The notes beneath the pieces were generated by a model. The model did no database searches. It saw nothing but the letters and a program-made list of their open reading frames with translations, and was not told the origin of the DNA. A stretch of 64,000 nt of DNA, taken from positions 19,832 through 83,831 of the forward strand of contig JAKPDK010000120.1 of assembly GCA_029552745.1 (NCBI GenBank). Reading direction: 5' to 3'. The position numbers and the translations under genes are program-made. The stretch's first letter is position 1; every line of letters starts with the position of its first letter. Positions 43,527 through 51,653 of the stretch are shown here, piece by piece. Source of the stretch: Candidatus Hydrogenedentota bacterium. Lineage in GTDB: Bacteria > Hydrogenedentota > Hydrogenedentia > Hydrogenedentales > SLHB01.

Positions 43527-44426
43527 TTACCCGCAGTGCCGTTGCAGCGTTGCCCGTGCGGCTTGCACCGTGTTCTTGAGCAGCATGGCAACTGTCATAG
43601 GTCCCACACCGCCGGGTACGGGCGTGATGGCCCGGGCTTTCAGGCGTACGCGCTCAAAATCTACGTCTCCGGCGAGGCGGTATCCTGATTTACGGGTCGA
43701 ATCAGCAACACGGGTCGTGCCGACATCTATGACGACGGCGCCCTCCTTCACCATCCGTGCTTTTATGAATTCCGGTTGCCCCATCGCCGCGACGAGTATG
43801 TCCGCTTCTTGGGTTATAGCAGCGAGTTTCTTCGTACGCGAGTGACAAATGGTTACTGTGGCGTTCGCGTGAGGCGCCTTTTGGACGAGTAGTGCCGCCA
43901 AGGGTTTTCCCACCAAGTTGGAACGGCCGACGATGACCACGTGTTTCCCTGCCGGATCAAAGCCGCTGCGCACGAGAAGCTCTTGCACCCCATGAGGAGT
44001 ACAGGAGATCAGACCCGGCTCGCCCATCAACAATTTCCCCATGTTTACAGGATGTAAGCCATCGGCGTCCTTTTCGGGCAAAATAGCGTTCACTACTCGG
44101 TTTTCGTTTATAGGGTCCGGCATAGGCGATTGCACCAGCATCGCGTGGACACGCGGATCGGCGTTCAACTCATCGATCAATCGCAGGACTTCTTTTTCAG
44201 ACGTCGATGCCGGTAGCCGATGGACAAAGGATGTGATGCCCGTTTCGCCACACGCGCGCTCTTTGTTGCGCACGTACACATGGCTGGCGGGGTCGTCCCC
44301 GACCAGGACGACTGCCAGCCCAGGTTCCACCCCCTGGGCTTTTAACTCAGCCACCTCGCGACGCACCTCTTCGTAAATCTCTTCCGCTATTTTCTTTCCA
44401 TCGATGATTTTTGCTGTTTTGGGCAT
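43527..44426 (-). CDS. folD: Methylenetetrahydrofolate dehydrogenase/cyclohydrolase
   Basis: Bifunctional one-carbon enzyme. HVYVRNKERACGETGI contains the catalytic Lys of the cyclohydrolase; VQSPMPDPIN (usually VQLPLP) and DADGLHPVNMGKL are the family signatures; HVVIVGRSNLVGKPLAALL binds NADP, and ITPVPGGVGPMTVAMLL closes the protein. The ATG at 44426 (MPKTAKIIDGKKIA) is chosen over an in-frame ATG 30 codons earlier, which lies in repeat-flanking DNA. 299 residues is typical. Confidence 0.95.
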   Translation of the reverse strand: MPKTAKIIDGKKIAEEIYEEVRREVAELKAQGVEPGLAVVLVGDDPASHVYVRNKERACGETGITSFVHRLPASTSEKEVLRLIDELNADPRVHAMLVQSPMPDPINENRVVNAILPEKDADGLHPVNMGKLLMGEPGLISCTPHGVQELLVRSGFDPAGKHVVIVGRSNLVGKPLAALLVQKAPHANATVTICHSRTKKLAAITQEADILVAAMGQPEFIKARMVKEGAVVIDVGTTRVADSTRKSGYRLAGDVDFERVRLKARAITPVPGGVGPMTVAMLLKNTVQAARATLQRHCG

Positions 44427-44581
44427 ATCGCCTTTTCTCCGTCTGGCTTGGTATGCATTGATGTGAAGGTTTTGCGGGAGATTATATCCGTTTTTCAGAG
44501 AATAAGAAACCGGCATTGCGGAAAAAGGTTTTTCCGCCGGCTTAACAGGGGAAGTTCAATCATGTGACGGGTGACTACCCT

Positions 44582-44719
44582 GTCATTGCGAGGAGTGCCG
44601 GTAGGCACGACGTGGCAATCCCCCCGGGAATTTGGGGAGAACCCTGACTGTTGTTCTCTTGCGCTTCGCGGTTGATGGGATTGCTTCGTCGCGTCGGGGA
44701 CTCCGCTCCTCGCAATGAC
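44582..44719. repeat. Composite inverted repeat A (copy 5)
   Basis: 138 bp, orientation as copy 2: GTCATTGCGAGGAG, the ACGACGTGGCAATCCCC block, then GGGATTGCTTCGTCGCGTCGGGGACTCCG and CTCCTCGCAATGAC. A GTAGGGGCGA palindrome follows at about 44740-44763 (GCACGGGGGCTCGCCCCTAC). No gene in 44427-44898. Confidence 0.82.
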
Positions 44720-44898
44720 AACCTGGGGGCTGGGAGGGGGAGCACGGGGGCTCGCCCCTACAAGGAAGGGATGGGAGCTACAGTGACGTTGCGCCAATTC
44801 AGCAAACCGACTCCGCCTTACAGGGCTAAAGGCATAATAAGGCGGAAAGGATGTGCGCGTTTTGCGCCTCGAGATAAAGGATGGTAGGCTGAAGGGGT

Positions 44899-46068
44899 AT
44901 GAAGATTGCGTGGATATGCAGCGCCCTCGATTTGCGGTATCGTTTTGGCTGCACCCCGAATTGGTGGCAGTTTATGAAAGGGCTGCATGAACGGGGGCAC
45001 GACATTATTGCGATCCCTTACATCGGAGAGGCGTTTGAGACGCCGTGGTGGCGGTGTTACCGTAATCCATGCGCTACGGAAGGAGCGATCTTTTATCAGC
45101 TAAAACAGCGTTGGGTCAAAGGGGCAACATCCACCCAGCGGGGTGTGTCGGGGTGGGGGGTGCGTTTTGTCATTGAACATTGGGTGCGTCGCAAATGGCA
45201 AGCGCATCTCGCGCGCGTGCTTGAACGAGAAAAAGACGTAGATGCCGTGATCATTGCGACGGTGCCGATGAATCATCTCACGGGCATCCCCACGTTTTTG
45301 CGGCAGCAGTTTTCCGTTCCGGTTGTTTATTGGGACGGGGATGTACCTGCGAGTTTGCCGCGGTTCGGCGGATTTGCTTCCGGGTTTCGCATTTATGACG
45401 GAGCAGATTTGTCGGAATATGACGCGTTGATCTGCAACTCCGAAGGCGGGGCGTTGGACTTAAAGGACATGGGGGCGAGGGCGGTGTATACGATTCATTG
45501 GGGGTTTGATCCGGAATTGTATGCGCCGTTGACTGTGGACCAGGACCGCGATGTGTACTTTTATGGCTTTGGTGCGGAATATCGTGAGGACTGGATTCGC
45601 GCTATGCTGGTCGAGCCGAGCAAACAGATGCCCGACCATGTGTTTGTCGCAGGAGGGCGAAATTTCTTGTCCGATATGGGGCGGGTGCACTTGGAGGGCG
45701 ATGTCCCGTTCAACGTGTTTCGCCGAGCGTGTTGTAGGAGCCGCATCAACTTGAACATTACTCGGTCTCCCCATGCGTCCGTTCTTGCATCATCTACGGG
45801 GAGAGTTTTTGAATTGGCATTCATGGGATGTTGTATTGTAAGCAATCCACACGCCGGCATTGAGCGGTGGTTGACTCCTGGAGAGAGTGTGATTGTGGTT
45901 CATTCAACAGACGAAGCCCTGGAAACCTATCGTCACCTTTTGAAAGACGAGTCGACGAGACGTTGTTTGGGCGAGGCGGCACGGCGTACGGCTCTGGAGC
46001 GTCACACCCATGTGCATCGCGCGGAGGAGATCGTAGCGTGCTTGGAGAAGATTCGACAAGGGAACTAG
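44899..46068 (+). CDS. Glycosyltransferase, CgeB/GT4-like
   Basis: 389 residues with a GT-B pattern. The N-terminal domain has WWQFMKGLHERGHDIIAIPYIGE and PVVYWDGDVPASLP; the C-terminal domain has FVAGGRNF, INLNITRSPHASVLASSTGRVFELAFMGCCIVSNPHAGIERWLTPGESVIV and a final TALERHTHVHRAEEIVACL. This is the CgeB/DUF3880-glyco_trans_1_2 type, often found in surface polysaccharide or protein glycosylation loci. It starts a co-directional run with a MEMO-like protein and a GT2 enzyme. Confidence 0.8.
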   Translation: MKIAWICSALDLRYRFGCTPNWWQFMKGLHERGHDIIAIPYIGEAFETPWWRCYRNPCATEGAIFYQLKQRWVKGATSTQRGVSGWGVRFVIEHWVRRKWQAHLARVLEREKDVDAVIIATVPMNHLTGIPTFLRQQFSVPVVYWDGDVPASLPRFGGFASGFRIYDGADLSEYDALICNSEGGALDLKDMGARAVYTIHWGFDPELYAPLTVDQDRDVYFYGFGAEYREDWIRAMLVEPSKQMPDHVFVAGGRNFLSDMGRVHLEGDVPFNVFRRACCRSRINLNITRSPHASVLASSTGRVFELAFMGCCIVSNPHAGIERWLTPGESVIVVHSTDEALETYRHLLKDESTRRCLGEAARRTALERHTHVHRAEEIVACLEKIRQGN

Positions 46069-46087
46069 TTTTCCCGAAGAACATGAC

Positions 46088-47194
46088 ATGAATAAATCGA
46101 AAGACTATTTAAGAAAGCCGCTCATTGCGGCGATGATTTTGTTCGTCACGGCTGGAGTTTTGGTTGGAGCACGGGAAGCCGTGCGAATACTCAAACCGGT
46201 CAGCCCCGGGGTCCATTATCCGGCAAATCCCCGCGAACTATATGCCGCCGTCACGCAATACTTGAATGACGCCACGGTGGAACCCCGCATTGGGCGCTTA
46301 ACCGCCGTGGTGGCACCGTGTTCGTTATATTCGTTGAGTGGGCGTATCGCGGCACACGATTACAAGTTACTGAAACCGGGACAGTATGACCGGGTGGTCG
46401 TGTTGACTCCTTCCCATTATGCCACCTTTCGAGGATGTTCGGTGGCGTCGGTTCAGTATTATCGGACGCCGTTGGGTGACGTGCCCGTCGACGGAGCTTC
46501 GATTCGAAGGTTGACGTGGTGTCCGTTGTTTGACATTCGGTCGGTGGTCTATCGGCAAGAGCTTTACCAGCGCGGTGAACGCACGCCGCTGCACGAAGTG
46601 GAACATGGCATTGAGGTGCAGTTGCCTTTTCTCCAAATCCAGCTCGGTGAGTTTACGTTGGTACCGGTGGTGGTAGGTACGCTGACGGATCATGCCGGCA
46701 ATTTTGACGGCAACGGACTCAACCTTATCGTGAAACACTTGAAAGGTATATTGGGTGACCGGACGCTCTTGGTGGTGAGTACGAATCTGACACTCTATGG
46801 ACCGGAATATGGCTATGTGCCGTTTCGAGGCGATGTGGTACGCGAGTTGGGCAAGCTTGACATGGAACTCCTCGACTTGATTCTCGACCGAGACGTCAGT
46901 GGGTTGTTAGCGTATACGAAACGGACGGGGAATAACTTTCCGGGTGTGGTCCCTATTCTCATCATGTTGGGCGTATTACCGCCCGAAGCGCGAGGAACCG
47001 TCTTGGCTTATGATACCACGGCGCGAATGAGTCCCGGTGCGTCTTCGTCCGTGTCGTTTGCCTCGGTCGCGTTTTTTGATCCCCAAGCGAAACCGCCCGA
47101 GGAAAAGCCGGTGCGCACGCTGGTTTCACCTAAACCGCAAGAAGAACCCGCGCCCCCGACTGCAGAAGCAACCGACGCACCGGCATCGCCCTAG
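46088..47194 (+). CDS. Membrane-anchored MEMO-like (AmmeMemoRadiSam B) protein with altered metal site
   Basis: 368 residues. A single N-terminal hydrophobic segment (about 12-27) is followed by the MEMO fold: SPGVHYPANPRELYAAV, RLTAVVAPCSLYSLSG, VVLTPSHYATFRGC, EHGIEVQLPFLQIQLGEF, and a last core strand before a Pro/Glu/Ala-rich tail (~325-368). In MEMO proteins metal ligands lie in HAGY, PSHH, SSDxxHW and CG motifs. Here the first is Cys78, the second (His110) is kept, the third is STNLTLYG and the fourth GNNFPG. So metal chemistry is probably lost or changed. The anchor would put it in the periplasm. Function unknown. Confidence 0.8.
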   Translation: MNKSKDYLRKPLIAAMILFVTAGVLVGAREAVRILKPVSPGVHYPANPRELYAAVTQYLNDATVEPRIGRLTAVVAPCSLYSLSGRIAAHDYKLLKPGQYDRVVVLTPSHYATFRGCSVASVQYYRTPLGDVPVDGASIRRLTWCPLFDIRSVVYRQELYQRGERTPLHEVEHGIEVQLPFLQIQLGEFTLVPVVVGTLTDHAGNFDGNGLNLIVKHLKGILGDRTLLVVSTNLTLYGPEYGYVPFRGDVVRELGKLDMELLDLILDRDVSGLLAYTKRTGNNFPGVVPILIMLGVLPPEARGTVLAYDTTARMSPGASSSVSFASVAFFDPQAKPPEEKPVRTLVSPKPQEEPAPPTAEATDAPASP

Positions 47195-47208
47195 AAAGCG
47201 CTGACGAC

Positions 47209-48549
47209 ATGGCCGAGTTGCCCGAAGAAAAATTCCCGAAACTGTTTTTCCCGCCGCGTCTTTTCCCTTTCACAACGCTGGTGATAATGCAAGTTGCCGT
47301 CTTTTCTACCATTGTATGGAGCGTGGTGTATAACAACGCGGCGCTGACATGGGTTGCCGCGGTTTTTCTGGCGTTCATCTGGTTTTTTAATTTTGCTCAA
47401 CGTGGCTTGCTGGCGCAGAGTCTCCGTCTGGTAGATCGTCTTACTCCGGATCCTCCTAGCACAAACAATGAATCGCTCCCCAGAGTGGCATTGATTGCCG
47501 CCGCGCGAAATGAGGAGATGGACATTGAGAAGGCGGTGCGGTCTTGGGTAGCGCTCGATTATCCGCGTCTTGATATCTTCATCGTCAATGATCACTCGAA
47601 CGACAGAACCCCTGAAATATTGAATCGGCTTGTCGCAGAGTTTCCGCGACTTCGTGTGATTCATGACCCCGAATTGCATGAGGGATGGTTAGGCAAAGCA
47701 AATGCTGTCTGGCAGGCGGTGCAGCAGACGGGCCCGCAATGTCGGTGGTTACTTCTCACCGATGCGGATGTTGTGATGCATCCCGAGGTATTACGGGCGG
47801 CGGTACATTATGCGGAAAAAAAGAAGCTAGATTTCTTAACGTGTATAGCCCGTTTGGAACACGGCTCCTTTTTTGAGGAAGTGGTGTTGCCGCCACTATG
47901 GGCCGGACTGCTCCAAAGTGCCGTACCTTTGCAGCGCAGACAGGTGCTTCGCAGACCGTTGGGCGTAGGCGCCTTCATCCTGGTCAGACGGGACGTCTAT
48001 TTGGGAACCGGTGGGCATGCTGCAATACGTAGTCAACAGCCCGAAGATGCCTTGCTGGCGGCTCTCGTAGCCGATGCCGGCGGGGTGACGGGTTCCGTGT
48101 GGACCAACGATTTGGTGCGTGTGCGGATCTATCGCGGGTATGCAGACATGCGGCGAATTCTCGTGCGCAAACAGCGTCTGCTAACGGATGATCGGTTTCA
48201 TCGGATGATCCCTGGTATTTTCATGGTGCTGAATTGCGATTTACTTCCTCTCGCGGTTTCTGTCGGGCTTTTCATACAGATTTTCTCCCGAAACCGCTAC
48301 GATTACGCCAGCCTTGCCGCCTTTCTGTTTGCTGTTGCCGCTTATATCGAGCGGGTGCGGTTTTTTCGTCTTTCTGCGGCGGTCAATTCCTTTCGCGCGC
48401 CGGTGCCATGGCTATATCCTTTGGGTTCGGCTATACGGTTGTGGTTTCATCTCTGTGCGGCGTGGGGCATGTTGTTTCATAAGCCAATGGAGTGGCGTGG
48501 GCGTGCATTTCGCAACGTGCGCAGCGAATCGCAGTCTCCTGGAGTTTGA
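47209..48549 (+). CDS. Membrane-bound family 2 glycosyltransferase
   Basis: 446 residues. Two hydrophobic segments at the N-terminus precede a GT-A domain: LPRVALIAAARNEEMDIEKAVRSW, FIVNDHSNDRTPEIL, GWLGKANAVWQAVQQ, WLLLTDADVVMHPEVL (the DxD equivalent) and QQPEDALLAALVADAGG (ED motif). Several membrane segments follow from about residue 345. Layout and motifs resemble hopanoid-associated HpnB or carotenoid-type lipid glycosyltransferases, so the acceptor may be a lipid. Begins 14 nt after the MEMO-like gene. Confidence 0.85.
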   Translation: MAELPEEKFPKLFFPPRLFPFTTLVIMQVAVFSTIVWSVVYNNAALTWVAAVFLAFIWFFNFAQRGLLAQSLRLVDRLTPDPPSTNNESLPRVALIAAARNEEMDIEKAVRSWVALDYPRLDIFIVNDHSNDRTPEILNRLVAEFPRLRVIHDPELHEGWLGKANAVWQAVQQTGPQCRWLLLTDADVVMHPEVLRAAVHYAEKKKLDFLTCIARLEHGSFFEEVVLPPLWAGLLQSAVPLQRRQVLRRPLGVGAFILVRRDVYLGTGGHAAIRSQQPEDALLAALVADAGGVTGSVWTNDLVRVRIYRGYADMRRILVRKQRLLTDDRFHRMIPGIFMVLNCDLLPLAVSVGLFIQIFSRNRYDYASLAAFLFAVAAYIERVRFFRLSAAVNSFRAPVPWLYPLGSAIRLWFHLCAAWGMLFHKPMEWRGRAFRNVRSESQSPGV

Positions 48550-48741
48550 CACGTTGGCAAGACGGATACCGATGGGCGTATTTTACAAAGTTACAGTGCG
48601 GTTTGTGGCAAGCGGGCGCCAAAAGGTGTTATGCTGGTAATCACGTCTGGGGGCTGACATGTGGGGAGTCAGGTGCGTGGGTTTTGGGCGAGTTCAGCTT
48701 TTGTGAGTAGTGGGACATTCAGAACGAGAGGATGGCAAAAA

Positions 48742-50037
48742 ATGAACAAGAAAAGAAATGTTATTGTGGCGCAATCGGGTGGGCCTTCTCCGGTGATCAA
48801 TAGTTCCCTACGAGGTATTATCGAAACCTGTAAGGAATTTCCCGATATTTTTGGGACAATCTATGCGGGGTGGCACGGTATCGAGGGTGTGCTTCGCGAA
48901 GAATTACTCAATTTGTCGGTACAAGACGAGGAAGAAGTGGCACTTTTACGGTACACTCCTGCAGCCGGTTCCATAGGCACATGTCGCTATAAACTGAAGA
49001 AGGACCAGGAAGAAGACTTTAATCGTGTTATTGAGGTCATGAAGGCACATGACGTTGGCTACTTCTTTTATATCGGCGGGAATGATTCGATGGACACGGC
49101 GCATAAGGTGGCAAAGCTCGCCATCGAGAAGGGGCTTGACCTTGTGGCGGTCGGCGTGCCGAAGACGATCGACAACGATGTGGGTGATTCGGAGTTTAAG
49201 TTGATTGACCACACCCCCGGCTATGGGAGTGTTGCGCGATATTGGATGTCGGTCGTGCAGAATGCGAACGAGGAAAATGCGGGTTCCTGTCCGGCTGATC
49301 CGGTGCTCGTACTGCAGGCGATGGGACGCAAGATCGGTTTCATCCCCGCTGCGGCCCGTCTGGCTGATCCCAAGCGGGAAATGCCGCTACAGATCTACTT
49401 GACAGAAGCCGGTATCACCGCTGAGGAGTTGTGCGATCGCGTGCATGACCAATTGAAACGCGATGGTAGATGCATTGTCGTCGTGAGTGAAGGTTTGGAA
49501 CTGGGCGAAATCGGGGCTACCCGAGACAGTTTCGGTCATGTCCAATATAGTGCGTCGAAGATTACCGTCGCGCAGCAGGTTGTGAATCTTTTAAACGAGT
49601 CAAAATTGCCCGTTCGAGGAGCGGCGCGCGGGCAAGTCTCTGGTACCGACCAGCGGTCTACGGCAATTTATGCTTCCGTGGTAGACTTGGATGAAGCCTA
49701 TAAAGTAGGACAGCAGGCGGTTTTGATCGCGTGTTCCGGTGAAAACGGCTGGATGGCGACGATCCTTCGCGAACGCGGTCCCATTTATAATGTGCGTTAC
49801 GATAAAGTGCCTTTGGACCAAGTGGCGAATTCAGAACGCCATTTCCCCAAGCACTGGATCGCGCCGAATCGGACCGACGTGACCGACGAGTTTGTGCGTT
49901 ATGCCAAGCCGCTTGTCGGTGAGGACTGGGCGAGTGTGCCCACCGTGAATGGACGCCAACGGTTTACGCGATTCCGTCCCGTATTTGCCGAAAAGAGACT
50001 ACCGGAGTACACGTTGCAGGCGTTGCGAAAAAAATAG
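48742..50037 (+). CDS. 6-Phosphofructokinase, probably diphosphate-dependent
   Basis: 431 residues. VIVAQSGGPSPVINSSLRGII is the N-terminal nucleotide/PPi loop; IGGNDSMDTA (112-116 GGNDS) replaces the GGDG of ATP enzymes, and VPKTIDNDV carries Lys141, the residue associated with PPi use; DHTPGYGSVARY follows. These agree with pyrophosphate--fructose-6-phosphate phosphotransferases, which make glycolysis reversible and save ATP. ATG at 48742 is chosen with GAGAGGA upstream. DUF1232 gene follows 11 nt later. Confidence 0.85.
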   Translation: MNKKRNVIVAQSGGPSPVINSSLRGIIETCKEFPDIFGTIYAGWHGIEGVLREELLNLSVQDEEEVALLRYTPAAGSIGTCRYKLKKDQEEDFNRVIEVMKAHDVGYFFYIGGNDSMDTAHKVAKLAIEKGLDLVAVGVPKTIDNDVGDSEFKLIDHTPGYGSVARYWMSVVQNANEENAGSCPADPVLVLQAMGRKIGFIPAAARLADPKREMPLQIYLTEAGITAEELCDRVHDQLKRDGRCIVVVSEGLELGEIGATRDSFGHVQYSASKITVAQQVVNLLNESKLPVRGAARGQVSGTDQRSTAIYASVVDLDEAYKVGQQAVLIACSGENGWMATILRERGPIYNVRYDKVPLDQVANSERHFPKHWIAPNRTDVTDEFVRYAKPLVGEDWASVPTVNGRQRFTRFRPVFAEKRLPEYTLQALRKK

Positions 50038-50048
50038 GTACAACACCG

Positions 50049-50480
50049 GTGACCAATAACGAGGATAACAAGCTTTCCCCCGAAGAGCTGCAGAGAATTG
50101 AAGAGCGGTTTTCTCAAGATATGCAGCGAGTGACTTCTGCAGATACCGCGGCGTTGTTGTCTCGCGAGCCGGAGTTACGCCAGCAAGCGGAACGGTTGGT
50201 AGGTAAGTGGGAATTGATGGGCAGGCAGGTGCTGTTGTTGGTGGACATGTTGCGTGATTGGTACGCGGGACGGTACCCGACACCGTGGCGTGTGATTGCC
50301 GCCATCACAGCGGCGCTGCTTTACTTCGTGAATCCTTTTGATATCATTCCCGACGTGATTCCTGGTGTGGGCTATTTGGACGATGTCGCCGTGCTGGGGT
50401 TGTGTATGCGCTTGATTCGATCCGATTTACGGTCGTACATTGCCGCAAAGGGGCTTCGTGCGGATGAATTCGGTTTATAA
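50049..50480 (+). CDS. YkvA-like DUF1232 membrane protein
   Basis: 143 residues. The C-terminal half carries the DUF1232 signature: TPWRVIAAITAALLYFVNPFDIIPDVIPGVGYLDDVAVLGLCMRLI, a hairpin of two hydrophobic segments with the conserved FxxxPFDIIPD core. The N-terminal ~75 residues are charged and helical. GTG start 11 nt after the phosphofructokinase stop. Function of the family is unknown. Confidence 0.85.
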   Translation: MTNNEDNKLSPEELQRIEERFSQDMQRVTSADTAALLSREPELRQQAERLVGKWELMGRQVLLLVDMLRDWYAGRYPTPWRVIAAITAALLYFVNPFDIIPDVIPGVGYLDDVAVLGLCMRLIRSDLRSYIAAKGLRADEFGL

Positions 50481-50492
50481 GGAGAGGGCACC

Positions 50493-51314
50493 ATGGCAAA
50501 AAGCGTACTGGTAACCGGAAGTTCTTCGGGAATTGGGAAAGAAGTGGCGATGATGTTTCAGCGCAACGGCTGGAATGTCGCCGCAAGCATGCGTCAACCG
50601 TCTCGGGCAGTGGACTTGGACCGCTTGGATCATATGATCATTCCCCAGATGGACGTGACGAACGAAGCAACCATCCAAAAAGCCATTAAGCAGACTCTTA
50701 AAGAGTTTGGACAGATTGACGTTTTGGTGAATAACGCGGGGTATGGCTTGTTTGGTCCGGCGGAAGCGGCAACGGAGGAACAGATCGCGCGCCAAATGGA
50801 AACAAATTTCCTCGGTACCGTGCGGGTGATTCGCGCTGTATTACCGCATTTCAGGGAACGAGGCACTGGAACGATTGTCAATGTCACCTCTGTGGCAGGT
50901 AGGCTTTCCTCTCCGATGCAAAGCTACTACAATGCCAGCAAGTGGGCAGTAGAAGGTTTTTCCGAGGCGCTTTACCACGAGCTTCGACCCCTGGGCATAC
51001 GAGTCAAGCTGGTGGAACCGGGCCCAGTACGTACCGATTTTTTAGGCCGTTCGTTGGATATGGCGAAAATCGAAAAGGACCTAAGTGTTTATCAGTCTTT
51101 GTCCGAGCGAGTTCTGGGTAAACTACGTGAAATGACAGAAACGTCGGGGGCTTCCCCTTTGCAAGTTGCCCAGGTAGTGTACCGTGCAGCGACGAGTCGA
51201 AGCTGGCGTCTCCGCTACGCAGGAGACAAAAACGCTAGACTGATTCTGTTGGGGAGGCGCTTGCTGCCGGATGTTATTTTCTTAGGAATATTGCGGTCCG
51301 TTTTTTCGAAGTAA
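50493..51314 (+). CDS. Short-chain dehydrogenase/reductase
   Basis: 273 residues, classical SDR: VLVTGSSSGIGKEVA binds the cofactor, VDVLVNNAGYGLFG is the NNAG strand (sequence shows IDVLVNNAGYG), Ser and YNASKWAVEGFSEAL give the Ser-Tyr-Lys catalytic set (YxxxK), and VEPGPVRTDF follows. The C-terminal part (from ~225) resembles SDR proteins acting on lipids or sterol-like substrates, but nothing specific is evident. AAGGAGAGGG precedes the ATG. Confidence 0.9.
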   Translation: MAKSVLVTGSSSGIGKEVAMMFQRNGWNVAASMRQPSRAVDLDRLDHMIIPQMDVTNEATIQKAIKQTLKEFGQIDVLVNNAGYGLFGPAEAATEEQIARQMETNFLGTVRVIRAVLPHFRERGTGTIVNVTSVAGRLSSPMQSYYNASKWAVEGFSEALYHELRPLGIRVKLVEPGPVRTDFLGRSLDMAKIEKDLSVYQSLSERVLGKLREMTETSGASPLQVAQVVYRAATSRSWRLRYAGDKNARLILLGRRLLPDVIFLGILRSVFSK

Positions 51315-51317
51315 AGA

Positions 51318-51437
51318 GCAGATGCGCCGGCGCTCCGCTCAACCGTGTAGCGTAAGGGGTACCGGGCAAGGACAGGGACTTCCCTGATTTCTTGAGGGGA
51401 TTGTCACGTCTCCCCTTCGGGGCTCTTCGCAATGAGA
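51318..51437. repeat. Decayed composite repeat A
   Basis: The right half (GAGGGGATTGTCACGTCTCCCC to CTCTTCGCAATGAG) is clear with several mutations; the left half survives only as a GCGCTCCGCTCAACC remnant. The rest of 51438-51653 contains no gene. Confidence 0.55.
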
Positions 51438-51653
51438 GTGTGGGGAAAAACGGATGGGACGAAAGCATGCAGATGATCTTCTTTAGAAGCTGTGCTAGTG
51501 TGCTATGGGGCTTTTTTAAGAATTGGTTGGACGAGGAACTGCGTCCAAACACAAATCCAGCCCACGAAAGGAGGGAAGCGAACAATAGTAAACGGATAGT
51601 TTGTTGGGGATTAATGGGATGAAAATCACAATACGACGGAAGGGAGAGACAAA

